From: Anaerolineales bacterium
GTDB taxonomy: Bacteria > Chloroflexota > Anaerolineae > Anaerolineales > UBA11579
Assembly: GCA_025808555.1 (NCBI GenBank)
Contig: CP075526.1
Span: 1,380,712-1,444,711 of the forward strand
Length of the DNA: 64,000 nucleotides
Reading direction: 5' to 3'
This document shows, in pieces, positions 16,735 through 26,733 of the stretch. The position numbers and the translations under genes are program-made. The notes beneath the pieces are model-generated. The model was not told where the DNA came from. It was given only the letters and a program-made list of their open reading frames with translations, and did no database searches. Within the stretch, counting starts at the first letter, position 1. Every line of letters begins with the position of its first letter.

Positions 16735-19272
16735 ATGGCTGTTGCCGACACGACTACCCAACAAAAACTCGTTACGCTGACGATTGACGACCAGCAGATC
16801 AGCGTAGCGCCCGGCACTCTGGTGGTGGATGCTGCCAAGCGGGCCGGCATTGATATCCCGGTATTCTGCTACCACCCCAAGATGGAACCGGTGGGCATGT
16901 GCCGCATGTGCCTGGTGGAAGTGGGCCGCCCGGTGCTGGACCGCGCAACCGGCCAGCCGGTGGTGGGCGAAGACGGCCAGCCGCAAGTTCAGTTTGGCCC
17001 CAAGCTGGAGACCGGCTGCACCGTGCCGGTGAGCGAAGGCATGGTAGTGCGCGGCTACACCGAGAAGGTCAAGGACGCGCGCGACGAGGTGCTGGAGTTT
17101 CTGCTCACCTCGCACCCGCTGGACTGCCCGATCTGCGACAAGGGCGGCGAGTGCCCGCTGCAGAACCTGACCATGAAGTTTGGCCCGGGCCAGACGCGCT
17201 TTATCTACGACGAGAAGATTCGCCTGGACAAGCATGTGCCGCTGGGCGACTTGATCTTCCTCGACCGCGAGCGCTGCATTCAATGTGCGCGCTGCACGCG
17301 CTTCCAGACCGAGATCGCGGATGATCCTGTAATCGGGTTCAGTGAGCGCGGCCGCAAGCTGGAGATCGTGACCTTTTCTGACCCGGGCTTTGACTCGTAC
17401 TGGTCGGGCAATACGACTGATATCTGCCCGGTGGGTGCACTGACCACGGCTGACTTCCGCTTTGGGGCGCGGCCATGGGAGCTCAAGTCGGTCGCTTCGA
17501 TCTGTACGCACTGCCCGGTGAACTGCAACACCACGTTGAATACACGTCGCGAGGCCAAATCTGGCGGCAAGTCTGTGGTGAAGCGCATCATGCCGCGCCA
17601 GAACGAACTGGTGAACGAGATCTGGCTGTGCGACAAGGGCCGCTTTGTATATCAGTACACTGAAGAGGCCAACCGCATCACCCGCGCGCTGGTGCGCAAG
17701 AACAACCAACTGGAAGCCGCCAGTTGGGATGATGCGCTGGGGGTAGTGGCCGACAAAGTCAAGAAATCCGGCGGCAAGCTGACCACCGTAGTGAGCGGCC
17801 GCTTGAGCAACGAAGACTATTACAACGTGAAGGCCTTTACCGAAGCGGCCAAGGGCCAGATCGCCCTATATAGCAATATGGCCGGTGGTGACCTGGTGAG
17901 CCAGGTGGGCCTCGGCCAGGGAAGCAACCTGGCGGACCTGGGCAAGGGCGATGCGATCCTGGTGATCGCCAGTGACCTGGAAGAAGAAGCCTCCATGTGG
18001 TGGCTGCGGGTCAAGCAGGCCGCCGAGCGCGGCGCTACGCTGATCGTCGCCAGCCCGCGCCGCACCAAGCTTGAGCACGATGCCACGCATGTGGTGCGCT
18101 ACGCTTACGGCGAAGAAGCCGCGGCCGTGCATGCCCTGCTGGACAGCGTATCCCCCAAGCGCCCGGAGCAGACTGAAACCGTCAAGCGCTTGATGCATCA
18201 GGATGAAGTTAAAGAGGCCGCCAAGGATATTGCAGCGGCTGAGAACCTGGTGGTCTTCTATGGCAGTGATGGCACTGACCTGGCGGCATCTGAATCGCTG
18301 GCAGCCGCAGCGGCCAACCTGCTGATCGCCACTGGTCATGTCGGTAAGCCCAATAATGGCTTGGTGGCCGTGTGGGATAAGAGCAACGTGCAGGGCGCAT
18401 GGGAACTCGGGCTGCGCCCCAGCGGCGACCTGGCCGCCTTGATGAAAGATGCCGAAGTCTTGTACCTGGTGGGGGTTGACCCCAGCGGCGATGACCCACA
18501 GCTGGCGGCAGCCGTGGATGCGGCAAAGTTTGTGGTGGTGCAGGAACTGGCTGAGACCAAGACCACTCAGACGGCCGATGTGGTGCTGCCGGCGCAAGCT
18601 TTCACTGAGCGCGAAGGCACGTTGACCTCGGGCGAGCGCCGGGTGCAGCGTTATTACCCGGCCGTGCCTGCCGTAGGCGAGGCGCGGGCCGACTTTGCGA
18701 TCGCGGCGCAACTGGGCAACCTGTTGGGCGCGAACCTGGAAGCCGTGAGCGCCGGGCGCGTGTTTGCCCAGGTGGCCGAGGCCAACGAAGCCTACAAGGG
18801 TCTGACGTTGGAGCATCTCGCTGAAGTGACTGAGCAGTGGCCGATCATTGGCCGCGCGGATGTGTACTATGGTGGCACGACCTATGACAACAAGAGCGGC
18901 CTGGGCGTGCAGGTATCTACTGCCGCAGACCGCGGCGAAACGCCGGTGCTCTCGTTTGCGCAGCCGCTGGAGCGTGCACATGGTGACGGCCTGCTGGCCG
19001 TGCCCGTGACCACCCTGTACGACCGTGGCAACATGATCTCCAAATCGACATTGCTGCATAACCGCTTGCAGAAGCCGCAGGTGACCCTGAGCCCGGATGA
19101 TGCCGAGCGCCTGGGCCTGGAGCACGGCCAGAGCACCAAAGTAACCGTGAACGGCGTGCAGGCCGCGGTGACCGCCTATATTGACAATAGCGTGCCGCGT
19201 GGCACGGTGCTGATCCCGCGCAGTTTGGGCCTGCCGATCAGTGGCCCGTATACCCTGAAGGTGGAGGCCTGA
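16735..19272 (+). CDS. nuoG: NADH-quinone oxidoreductase subunit G
   Basis: Largest peripheral-arm subunit, relaying electrons through several iron-sulfur clusters. The N-terminal 2Fe-2S domain (FCYHPKMEPVGMCRMCLVEVG), the HPLDCPICDKGGECPLQN motif, and the second 4Fe-4S region (RCIQCARCTRFQ) are followed by a molybdopterin-oxidoreductase-like domain. The extra cluster motif CTHCPVNC...C (from about residue 257, last Cys in LCDKGRF) indicates a possible N7-type cluster, which only some bacterial NuoG proteins have. Length is 845 residues, with a C-terminal molydopterin-dinucleotide-binding-like part (LSPDDAERLGLEHGQ). Confidence 0.95.
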   Translation: MAVADTTTQQKLVTLTIDDQQISVAPGTLVVDAAKRAGIDIPVFCYHPKMEPVGMCRMCLVEVGRPVLDRATGQPVVGEDGQPQVQFGPKLETGCTVPVSEGMVVRGYTEKVKDARDEVLEFLLTSHPLDCPICDKGGECPLQNLTMKFGPGQTRFIYDEKIRLDKHVPLGDLIFLDRERCIQCARCTRFQTEIADDPVIGFSERGRKLEIVTFSDPGFDSYWSGNTTDICPVGALTTADFRFGARPWELKSVASICTHCPVNCNTTLNTRREAKSGGKSVVKRIMPRQNELVNEIWLCDKGRFVYQYTEEANRITRALVRKNNQLEAASWDDALGVVADKVKKSGGKLTTVVSGRLSNEDYYNVKAFTEAAKGQIALYSNMAGGDLVSQVGLGQGSNLADLGKGDAILVIASDLEEEASMWWLRVKQAAERGATLIVASPRRTKLEHDATHVVRYAYGEEAAAVHALLDSVSPKRPEQTETVKRLMHQDEVKEAAKDIAAAENLVVFYGSDGTDLAASESLAAAAANLLIATGHVGKPNNGLVAVWDKSNVQGAWELGLRPSGDLAALMKDAEVLYLVGVDPSGDDPQLAAAVDAAKFVVVQELAETKTTQTADVVLPAQAFTEREGTLTSGERRVQRYYPAVPAVGEARADFAIAAQLGNLLGANLEAVSAGRVFAQVAEANEAYKGLTLEHLAEVTEQWPIIGRADVYYGGTTYDNKSGLGVQVSTAADRGETPVLSFAQPLERAHGDGLLAVPVTTLYDRGNMISKSTLLHNRLQKPQVTLSPDDAERLGLEHGQSTKVTVNGVQAAVTAYIDNSVPRGTVLIPRSLGLPISGPYTLKVEA

Positions 19273-20282
19273 TGATTATTGATTGGGTTCTCGTACTGGA
19301 ATGGGTGATCAAGAGCATTCTGCTCGTCTTTATCTTGCTGACGGGTTTTGCCTACACTACGTTTTATGAGCGCAAGCTGGCCGCGGCAATTCAACTGCGT
19401 ATCGGCCCCAACCGCGCCGGCCCGGGCGGCTGGCTGCAGCCGGCCGCCGACGGCGTGAAACTGATCTTCAAGGAAGAGTTCACGCCGGCTGAGGCGTATA
19501 AGTTCGTTTTTGTGCTGGCGCCCATCATCACGGTCGTGCCGGCGTTGGTGATCATGGCAGTGGTGCCGTGGGGCGATGTGGTCAACCTGTTTGGCCGCAT
19601 GGTGCCGCTGTATCTCGCTGACATCAATGTGGCTGTGCTGTACATCCTGTCGGTGGCATCTGTATCGGTATACGGCATTGTGTTGGCGGGATGGGCTTCC
19701 AATAACAAATACGCCATGTTGGGCGGCCTGCGCTCCTCTGCGCAAATGCTGAGCTATGAACTGTCACTGGGTCTGGCCTTCATTGGCCCGATCCTGATCG
19801 CCGGTTCGATGAGCCTGATGGATATCATTGAAGCTCAGCGCAATGTGTGGTTCATTGTGTACCAGCCGCTGGGCGCGATCATCTTTTATATTGCGATGCT
19901 GGCCGAAGTCAACCGTGCGCCGTTTGATATGCCCGAAGCGGAGCAGGAACTGACGGCGGGCTATCACACCGAATACTCCGGCATGAAGTTCTCGCTGTTC
20001 TTCATGGGCGAATACATCAAGATGGCCGCAGTCAGCGGTATTTTTGCCAGCCTGTTCCTTGGCGGCTTCCGCGGCCCGTTTGTGGATGACCTGCCGGGCT
20101 TGGGGCCGCTGTACTTCTTTCTGAAGATCGTGGCGAGCCTGGGCGTAATGATCTGGATACGCGCCACCATGCCTCGCTTGCGTTACGACCGCCTGATGGC
20201 CTTTGGCTGGAAGGTACTTTTGCCGCTGGCGCTGCTGAATGTTTTTGTGACTGCAGTAGTGATCGTGGCGTTGGGACTGTAA
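19272..20282 (+). CDS. nuoH: NADH-quinone oxidoreductase subunit H
   Basis: Membrane subunit that joins the peripheral and membrane arms and completes the quinone chamber. The 336 residues include about eight membrane helices and the conserved loops YERKLAAAIQLRIGPNRAGP, EVNRAPFDMPEAEQELTAGY and MPRLRYDRLMAFGWK. It starts within the nuoG stop (TGATG) and is followed one base later by nuoI. Confidence 0.97.
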   Translation: MIIDWVLVLEWVIKSILLVFILLTGFAYTTFYERKLAAAIQLRIGPNRAGPGGWLQPAADGVKLIFKEEFTPAEAYKFVFVLAPIITVVPALVIMAVVPWGDVVNLFGRMVPLYLADINVAVLYILSVASVSVYGIVLAGWASNNKYAMLGGLRSSAQMLSYELSLGLAFIGPILIAGSMSLMDIIEAQRNVWFIVYQPLGAIIFYIAMLAEVNRAPFDMPEAEQELTAGYHTEYSGMKFSLFFMGEYIKMAAVSGIFASLFLGGFRGPFVDDLPGLGPLYFFLKIVASLGVMIWIRATMPRLRYDRLMAFGWKVLLPLALLNVFVTAVVIVALGL

Positions 20283-20283
20283 G

Positions 20284-20793
20284 ATGCTGAGAGGAATGTT
20301 CGAAATTGCCCGAGGTATGTTGCTGACTGCACGGCAGATATTTAAGCCGCGCCAGACTTACCAGTACCCTGAGCAGAAACGCCCGGTGCGCACACGCTTT
20401 AAGGGCCGCCATGAACTGCGCCGTTACGAGAACGGCCTGGAGCGCTGCATTGGCTGCTCGCTGTGCGCGGCCGCCTGCCCGGCGGATGCCATATTTGTCG
20501 AAGCATCCGAGAATACGGACGAAAAGCGTTTCTCGCCCGGTGAGCGTTATGCCAGCACCTACGAGATCAACATGCTGCGCTGCATTTTCTGCGGTTATTG
20601 TGAAGACGCCTGCCCGACCCAGGCAATTGTGCTGGGCGATAACTATGAGCTGACTTTCACCGATCGCTCGCAGTCCATTTACACACGCGAGAAGCTGCTG
20701 GTGCCGGTACCGCCCGGCGGCCAGCCGACCCCGCAACAGGTGGAGCCCGGTACCTTTGACCGCTCCATCCCGGTGATGAAGAACCCGGAATAG
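20284..20793 (+). CDS. nuoI: NADH-quinone oxidoreductase subunit I (two 4Fe-4S)
   Basis: Ferredoxin-like subunit carrying clusters N6a and N6b that pass electrons to NuoB. Two CxxCxxCxxxCP motifs are present: CIGCSLCAAACP and CIFCGYCEDACP. RFKGRHELRRYENGLERC is the usual stretch before the first. Length is 169 residues. Confidence 0.97.
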   Translation: MLRGMFEIARGMLLTARQIFKPRQTYQYPEQKRPVRTRFKGRHELRRYENGLERCIGCSLCAAACPADAIFVEASENTDEKRFSPGERYASTYEINMLRCIFCGYCEDACPTQAIVLGDNYELTFTDRSQSIYTREKLLVPVPPGGQPTPQQVEPGTFDRSIPVMKNPE

Positions 20794-20800
20794 TGCTGAT

Positions 20801-21322
20801 ATGAATGTTGAGCTGATTCTTTTCTTTGTTTTGGCAGCCGTGGCGATCGGCGCGGCGCTAGGCATGCTGTTCAGCCGCAATGCCGTCTATTCGGCGCTGT
20901 TCCTGATCCTGAACTTTGCCACAGTGGCAGTGTTCTTTCTGCTGCTGGGCGCGCCGTTCATTGCCATGGCCCAGGTGACGGTGTATGCCGGCGCCATCAT
21001 GGTGCTATTCCTGTTCGTGATCATGTTGCTGGGCGCTGAGCAGATCCAGCAACAGGCGCGCCGCGGCTGGCAACGCCCGCTGGCGATGCTGTTGACGCTA
21101 GTCCTGCTGGCAGAGAGCGCTTACCTGATCTTCACCCGCAGCGATGTGCTGACCGTGCTGCAGCCGGCTGCCAGCGACTATGGCAACCCGCAGGCGATCG
21201 GCATGCTGCTATTCAGCGAATACCTACTACCGTTCGAAGTGACCTCCATTTTGCTGTTGGCTGCCATGGTGGGCGCCATTGTGCTGGTGAAGGAAGACAA
21301 GAAGTCAGGCGGTCAGAAGTGA
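20801..21322 (+). CDS. nuoJ: NADH-quinone oxidoreductase subunit J
   Basis: Membrane-arm subunit with five helices; conserved segments are [34 protein letters not shown] and the C-terminal [17 protein letters not shown]. The 173-residue length is normal. The GTG of nuoK overlaps its stop codon by four bases. Confidence 0.95.
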   Translation: MNVELILFFVLAAVAIGAALGMLFSRNAVYSALFLILNFATVAVFFLLLGAPFIAMAQVTVYAGAIMVLFLFVIMLLGAEQIQQQARRGWQRPLAMLLTLVLLAESAYLIFTRSDVLTVLQPAASDYGNPQAIGMLLFSEYLLPFEVTSILLLAAMVGAIVLVKEDKKSGGQK

Positions 21323-21621
21323 TCCCGATCTCGTATTATTTTGCCCTGTCTGCGATCCTGTTCTCCCTAGGCGCCTTAGGGGTGCTTATTCGCCGCAACG
21401 CCATCATCATTTTCATGTCGGTGGAGTTGATGCTCAACGCCGCCAATCTGCTGTTCGTGGCGTTTGCGCGGGCGCATGGGGCGCTCTCGGGCCAGGTGTT
21501 CGTGTTCTTCGTCATCGCCGTGGCGGCGGCGGAGGTGGCGGTTGGCCTCGCTTTGATCGTGGTCATCTTCCGCAATCGCAAGAGCATTGATATTGACGAA
21601 ATGAGCAATCTTAAGGGCTGA
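21319..21621 (+). CDS. nuoK: NADH-quinone oxidoreductase subunit K
   Basis: Three-helix membrane subunit homologous to Mrp antiporter subunit C. Signature: [20 protein letters not shown], with the conserved membrane Glu residues (SVELML and [14 protein letters not shown]). The 100-residue length is typical. GTG start; the stop overlaps the nuoL start. Confidence 0.96.
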   Translation: MIPISYYFALSAILFSLGALGVLIRRNAIIIFMSVELMLNAANLLFVAFARAHGALSGQVFVFFVIAVAAAEVAVGLALIVVIFRNRKSIDIDEMSNLKG

Positions 21622-23717
21622 TGATGGACGCCTTCGCACTGGTTCCCTGGATCGTTTTCTTTCCGCTCATCGGCCTGGTGATCAACCTTGCGGTTGGGCG
21701 GCGGCTGGGTGAGCGTTTCAGCGCCATCATTGGCACGCTGGCGGTGTTCTCCGCGTTTGTCGTGGCGGTGCTCCAGTTCCTTAGCCTGCAGGCGCATCCG
21801 CATGGGCAGATCGTGCACCTGGCCGACTGGATCAATATTGGCGGCCTGCAGATCCCGTGGGCATTCAATGTGGATACGCTTTCGGTCACCATGATGCTGG
21901 TGGTCTCGGGCGTGGGTACGCTCATTCATTTCTATGCAGCCGGCTACATGCACTATGACGTGCGCTACAAAGAAGACCCCGGAAGTTTCACGCGCTTCTT
22001 TATTTATTTGAACTTGTTCATTGCCGCCATGATGATCCTAGTGAGCGGCAATAGCTATCTGATGCTCTTTGTAGGTTGGGAAGGCGTGGGCCTGTGCTCC
22101 TTCCTGCTGATCGGCTTCTGGTACTCGCGCAACCCGGATGGCACGAAGGGTCTGCTCAATTCGCAAGCGGCCAAAAAAGCGTTCGTGGCCAACCGCGTGG
22201 GCGACTTTGGCTTTTTGCTGGCCATGTTCCTCACCTTCTGGGCGTTCGGCTCGCTAAGCTTTGACCAGGTGCTGCCGAATGCGGCCACCGTGGATCCTGG
22301 CATCATCATCGCTATCACACTGTGCATGCTGATCGGTGTGACGGGCAAATCAGCCCAGCTGCCGCTGTACGTGTGGCTGCCGGATGCCATGGCTGGCCCC
22401 ACGCCGGTGTCGGCGCTCATCCACGCCGCCACGATGGTGACCGCCGGCGTGTATCTGGTGGTGCGTTCTGCGCCGCTGTTCGGCGCGGTGCCGGAGGCCG
22501 GCAACGTGGTCGCTATTGTGGGCGCGGTGACGGCGCTGTTCGCGGCGACGATCGCAGTGGCACAGAATGACATCAAGAAAGTGCTGGCGTACTCCACCAT
22601 CAGCCAATTGGGTTTCATGGTGGCCGCGGTGGGGATTGGCGCGTATGTTGCCGGCATGTTCCACCTGGTGACGCACGCGTTCTTCAAGGCGCTACTGTTC
22701 CTGAGCTCCGGCTCGGTGATCCTGGCGCTGGAGCGCGCCCACCATCCGTTGGACGGGCACCATGGCGAACATCACGACGACCACCATGATGAGCATCACG
22801 ATGACCATCATGCACCCTTTGACCCGCAGGACATGCGCAACATGGGCGGCCTGCGCAAGCAGATCCCGACCACATACCGCGTTTATTTGATCGGCGCGCT
22901 GGCCCTGGCGGGCCTGCCGCCGCTGGCAGGTTTCTTCTCCAAGGATGAGATCCTGACAGATGCACTGCATGCCAACATGTTGGTGTGGGGGTTGCTGACG
23001 GCGGCTGCCTTCCTGACGGCTTTCTACATGGGCCGCCAGATCTGGCTGGTGTTCTTTGGCGAAGCGCGCACCAAGGCTGCCAAGGAAGCGGTGGAAAGCC
23101 CCGCCACCATGTTGATCCCGCTGGGCATTTTGGCGGCGCTGTCTGTGTTCGGCGGTCTGATCAATGTGCCGGTGCTGCACCCTTTCACCGACTGGCTGGA
23201 GCACACCCTGGGGCATGATTTCGCACACGCCACAGTGTTCAATTTTGGCGTGGCGATCTTCTCTACTGTGTTGGCGTTGATCGCTATCTATGTTTCGTGG
23301 CGTTTATATGGCCGCAAGCCGCTGGAGGCGGGCGAAGTGGACCCGCTCAAGCAGCGTCTTGGCTTCGTGTTCAAGGGCATGGAGAACAAGTGGTGGGTGG
23401 ATGAGCTGTACGATGCCGCCATCATCCAGCCGTACCGCCGCCTGGCCGCCTTCCTGGCGGATGTGGTGGATTGGCGTTTCTGGCACGACTGGGTGCACGA
23501 CACCCTCATCGGCCGCGGCTTTAGCGCCTTGGCGCGCTTCCTTGCTGAGCCGGTGGACATGGGCGTGATCGACGGCATCTCACGCGGTCTGGCGGCGCTG
23601 GCCCGCGGCCTGAGCCGCGGCTTAAGCCTGCTGCAAAGTGGATATGTGCGCAACTACGCCCTGATGGTGTTCTTTGGCGTAGTGCTGATGATCGGATACC
23701 TGGTCTTTTCAAGCTGA
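21621..23717 (+). CDS. nuoL: NADH-quinone oxidoreductase subunit L, with His/Asp-rich insertion
   Basis: Distal antiporter-like proton-pumping subunit with the long lateral helix. The 698-residue protein shows family segments GWEGVGLCSFLLIGFW, LPDAMAGPTPVSALIHAATM and NDIKKVLAYSTISQLGFM. Unlike E. coli NuoL, where FLSSGSVILA is followed at once by MGGLRK, about 30 residues are inserted between them (residues ~374-398 of the stretch encoded by 22740-22814), made almost entirely of His with Asp, Glu and Gly. The insert lies in a loop between helices. Two adjacent ATG codons exist at the start; the first overlaps the nuoK stop. Confidence 0.96.
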   Translation: MMDAFALVPWIVFFPLIGLVINLAVGRRLGERFSAIIGTLAVFSAFVVAVLQFLSLQAHPHGQIVHLADWINIGGLQIPWAFNVDTLSVTMMLVVSGVGTLIHFYAAGYMHYDVRYKEDPGSFTRFFIYLNLFIAAMMILVSGNSYLMLFVGWEGVGLCSFLLIGFWYSRNPDGTKGLLNSQAAKKAFVANRVGDFGFLLAMFLTFWAFGSLSFDQVLPNAATVDPGIIIAITLCMLIGVTGKSAQLPLYVWLPDAMAGPTPVSALIHAATMVTAGVYLVVRSAPLFGAVPEAGNVVAIVGAVTALFAATIAVAQNDIKKVLAYSTISQLGFMVAAVGIGAYVAGMFHLVTHAFFKALLFLSSGSVILALERAHHPLDGHHGEHHDDHHDEHHDDHHAPFDPQDMRNMGGLRKQIPTTYRVYLIGALALAGLPPLAGFFSKDEILTDALHANMLVWGLLTAAAFLTAFYMGRQIWLVFFGEARTKAAKEAVESPATMLIPLGILAALSVFGGLINVPVLHPFTDWLEHTLGHDFAHATVFNFGVAIFSTVLALIAIYVSWRLYGRKPLEAGEVDPLKQRLGFVFKGMENKWWVDELYDAAIIQPYRRLAAFLADVVDWRFWHDWVHDTLIGRGFSALARFLAEPVDMGVIDGISRGLAALARGLSRGLSLLQSGYVRNYALMVFFGVVLMIGYLVFSS

Positions 23718-23726
23718 GGACGGACG

Positions 23727-25238
23727 ATGGAATTTCTTTTACAACCCCTGAACTTACTGACGTTTTTCCCCATCGTGGGCGTCTTGGTGCTGCTGTTTTT
23801 GGGCAAGCGCGATGGCTTGAGCCGCTGGATTGCGTTGGGCACCTCGCTGGTGACCTTTGGTATCTCGCTGTGGGTGCTTGGCCTGTTCAATGCCAACAAC
23901 CCCGGCCTTCAGCTGAACTTTGACTACGACTGGATCCAGGCGGCAGGCTGGACGATCAAGTATGCGATGGGCATTGATGGCCTGAGCATTTTGCTGGTGT
24001 TGCTGACCACTTTCCTCACGCCGATCGCGATCCTTTCCACCTGGCATGCGGTCGAAGAACGCGTGCGTGACTTCATGGTCTTCTTCCTTCTGCTGGAAGT
24101 GGGCATGCTGGGCGTGTTCCTTGCGCAGGACTTGTTCCTTTTCTATATCTTCTGGGAGTTCACCCTGGTGCCAATGTATTTCCTGATCGGCATCTGGGGC
24201 GGCGCCCAGCGCATGTACGCGGCCATCAAGTTCTTCTTATACACGATGGCTGGCTCGATCCTGATGCTGCTGGCGATCCTATGGCTGGGTATCAACCAGG
24301 GCAGCTTCCATCTGCCGACCTTGCTGGAGCTTGGCAATATCCCGGCGCAAGAGCAGTTCTGGTTGTTCCTTGCCTTTGCTGCGGCGTTCGCCATCAAAGT
24401 GCCGATGTGGCCGCTGCACTCGTGGCTGCCGGATGCGCACGTGCAGGCGCCCACGGCTGGCTCGGTCATTCTGGCTGGCGTGCTGTTGAAGCTGGGTACC
24501 TATGGCTTCCTGCGTTTCAACCTGCAACTGTTCCCGCAGGCGGCAGTGGAGCTGGCCCCGGCCATGGCTACATTGGCCGTGATCGGCATTGTGTACGGCG
24601 CGATCGTGTCGTATTCGCAAAAGGATGTAAAGAAGCTGGTGGCGTACTCCTCCATCAGTCACTTGGGTTTTGTGATGCTGGGCTTGTTTGCACTCAATGC
24701 CCAGGGTATTGAAGGCGCTATTTTGCAGATGGTGAACCACGGCATCAGCACCGGCGCCCTGTTCTTGATCGTAGGCTTTATTTATGAGCGGCGCCATACG
24801 CGTGAACTGAGCGAGTTTGGCGGATTGTGGAGCATCATGCCGGTGTACGCCGTGCTGACCCTGATCGTCTCGCTATCTTCGATGGGCTTGCCTGGCCTCA
24901 ACGGCTTCGTGGGTGAGTTCACCATTTTGCTGGGCGCCTGGGGCGCCGGCGAAGCGGGTGGGGCGCTGGGCTCGATCTGGTTCACCGTGTTCGCCGCGCT
25001 GGGTGTCATCTTGGCCGCGGTCTACATGCTGTATATGTTCCAGAAAATGTTCCTGGGGCCGGTGACCGTCAAGGCCAATGAAGCGCTGAAGGATCTGACC
25101 TGGCGCGAACTGGCCATCATGATCCCGCTGTTGGTCCTCATCTTCTGGATCGGCTTGTATCCCAAACCCTTCTTTGCCCTTATGCACCCGGCTGTTGAAC
25201 AGCTGGTTACGCTGCTGCAAGCTGGCATCATCCAGTAG
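23727..25238 (+). CDS. nuoM: NADH-quinone oxidoreductase subunit M
   Basis: Antiporter-like proton-pumping membrane subunit of complex I (503 residues, about 14 helices). Recognised by FLAQDLFLFYIFWEFTLVPM, HSWLPDAHVQAPTAGSVILA, KKLVAYSSISHLGFVMLG and the C-terminal MLYMFQKMFLGP. A 9-base gap follows nuoL and a 5-base gap precedes nuoN. Confidence 0.97.
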   Translation: MEFLLQPLNLLTFFPIVGVLVLLFLGKRDGLSRWIALGTSLVTFGISLWVLGLFNANNPGLQLNFDYDWIQAAGWTIKYAMGIDGLSILLVLLTTFLTPIAILSTWHAVEERVRDFMVFFLLLEVGMLGVFLAQDLFLFYIFWEFTLVPMYFLIGIWGGAQRMYAAIKFFLYTMAGSILMLLAILWLGINQGSFHLPTLLELGNIPAQEQFWLFLAFAAAFAIKVPMWPLHSWLPDAHVQAPTAGSVILAGVLLKLGTYGFLRFNLQLFPQAAVELAPAMATLAVIGIVYGAIVSYSQKDVKKLVAYSSISHLGFVMLGLFALNAQGIEGAILQMVNHGISTGALFLIVGFIYERRHTRELSEFGGLWSIMPVYAVLTLIVSLSSMGLPGLNGFVGEFTILLGAWGAGEAGGALGSIWFTVFAALGVILAAVYMLYMFQKMFLGPVTVKANEALKDLTWRELAIMIPLLVLIFWIGLYPKPFFALMHPAVEQLVTLLQAGIIQ

Positions 25239-25243
25239 GAACT

Positions 25244-26695
25244 ATGGACTTCTTTTCATCTGCTGACCTGATCACTGCACTACCCCTGGTCTTTTTGACC
25301 GGCTGGGCGTGTATTTTGCTGCTGGTGGCCGTGTTTGCCGGGCAGCGCCCGGGCCTGCTGCCAGCGCTCTCGGCGGCTGGCCTGTTGGCCACGGCCCACC
25401 TGCTGGTCAGCCAGATGGGGCTGGAAGCGGAAGGCTTTGGCGGCATGTTTGTCACCGATGGCTTCTCCACCTTTATCAATTTGGTGCTGGTGCTGGGTGG
25501 TGTATTGAGTGTTGCGCTGTCTTACGATTACTTAAAGCGCATGAAAATTGCCAAGCCTGAGTACTATGTGCTCATGCTGTTTTCCATCAGCGGCATGATG
25601 CTGATGGCTTCGGCTGCGGACCTGATCGTGGTCTTCCTGGCGCTTGAGCTGCTCTCAATTCCATTGTATGTGCTGGCGGCAATCGCCCGCCCCGACGCGC
25701 GCTCAGAAGAAGCTGGCCTCAAATACTTTCTGCTGGGTGCATTTGCCAGCGGCTTTCTGGTGTATGGAATTGCGCTGGTGTATGGCGCAACGGGCACCAC
25801 GCTGCTCAGTGGCGTGGTCGCTGCGGCGACTGCCGGCCTCGAGTTTCCGATCTACCTGGCGCTGGGCGCTGGCTTGATCCTGGTAGGTCTGGGCTTCAAA
25901 GTGGCGGCGGTACCCTTCCACATGTGGACGCCGGACGTGTACGACGGTTCGCCCACCTCGGTGACCGCGTTCATGGCGGTGGGAGCCAAGGCGGCTGGCT
26001 TTGCTGCCTTGCTGCGCATCTTTGTGGCGGCATTCCCCTCGATCAGCGAGCAGATCACGCCGGTACTCTATGCCATGTGCGTGGCCACCCTGATCATTGG
26101 TAACTTGCTGGCGATTTCGCAAACGAATGTGAAACGCATGCTGGCCTACTCCAGCATCTCACATGCAGGGTTCATCCTGATGGCTGTGGTGGCCTATGGC
26201 AATGATGCGGCCCGCTTTGATGTTGTATCTTCTGCGCTGTTCTATCTGCTTGGCTTTACATTTGCCAGTTTTGGCTCCTGGGCAGTTGTGATGGCGGTGG
26301 AGAAAGGCCTGGGGCGAGGGCTGGAATTCAAGGATTATGCCGGCCTGTTCCGCCGCAGCCCAGGCTTGGCGATCGCCATGCTGGTGTTCATGCTGTCGTT
26401 TGGGGGCGTGCCGCCCACGCTGGGCTTCGCGGGCAAGTTCTACCTGTTCCGTGCCGTTCTGGAAGGCGGCTTCCTGTGGCTCGCGATCGTGGGTGTGGTT
26501 GCCTCACTGATCTCAGCGTACTACTACCTGCGCTTGATCGTAGTCATGTTCATGCAGGATGGTGAGCCTGAGGTGCACCGCGAGCCGGTGCTGATGATCA
26601 CTGCAGGTCTTACGGCTGTGGCGACGGTGCTGTTGTTCGTCCTGTCTGAACCGCTGCTCAACTGGGCTTCTCAGGCCCTGCTACGCATCTTCTAA
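25244..26695 (+). CDS. nuoN: NADH-quinone oxidoreductase subunit N
   Basis: Third antiporter-like subunit and last gene of the operon (483 residues). Signature segments are MLMASAADLIVVFLALELLS, FHMWTPDVYDGSPTSVTAFM, NVKRMLAYSSISHAGFILM and FMLSFGGVPPTLGFAGKFYL. No clear terminator follows; the next gene starts 38 bases on with its own -10-like box. Confidence 0.97.
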   Translation: MDFFSSADLITALPLVFLTGWACILLLVAVFAGQRPGLLPALSAAGLLATAHLLVSQMGLEAEGFGGMFVTDGFSTFINLVLVLGGVLSVALSYDYLKRMKIAKPEYYVLMLFSISGMMLMASAADLIVVFLALELLSIPLYVLAAIARPDARSEEAGLKYFLLGAFASGFLVYGIALVYGATGTTLLSGVVAAATAGLEFPIYLALGAGLILVGLGFKVAAVPFHMWTPDVYDGSPTSVTAFMAVGAKAAGFAALLRIFVAAFPSISEQITPVLYAMCVATLIIGNLLAISQTNVKRMLAYSSISHAGFILMAVVAYGNDAARFDVVSSALFYLLGFTFASFGSWAVVMAVEKGLGRGLEFKDYAGLFRRSPGLAIAMLVFMLSFGGVPPTLGFAGKFYLFRAVLEGGFLWLAIVGVVASLISAYYYLRLIVVMFMQDGEPEVHREPVLMITAGLTAVATVLLFVLSEPLLNWASQALLRIF

Positions 26696-26719
26696 AACAA
26701 ACCTCCATTCGTTCTGGGT

Positions 26720-26725
26720 TATTAT
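26720..26725 (+). promoter_or_regulatory. -10 box (tattat) 8 bases before the HAD gene start
   Basis: tattat is followed by 8 bases and then the ATG at 26734, a spacing that would start the transcript at or next to the start codon (leaderless mRNA). No Shine-Dalgarno sequence is seen. Confidence 0.5.
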
Positions 26726-26733
26726 TTTGGCGT

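Noticed and set aside
22740-22814. A short tandem DNA repeat in nuoL
   Set aside because: The codons for His and Asp vary (cac/cat, gac/gat), so the pattern is at protein level rather than a simple nucleotide repeat.
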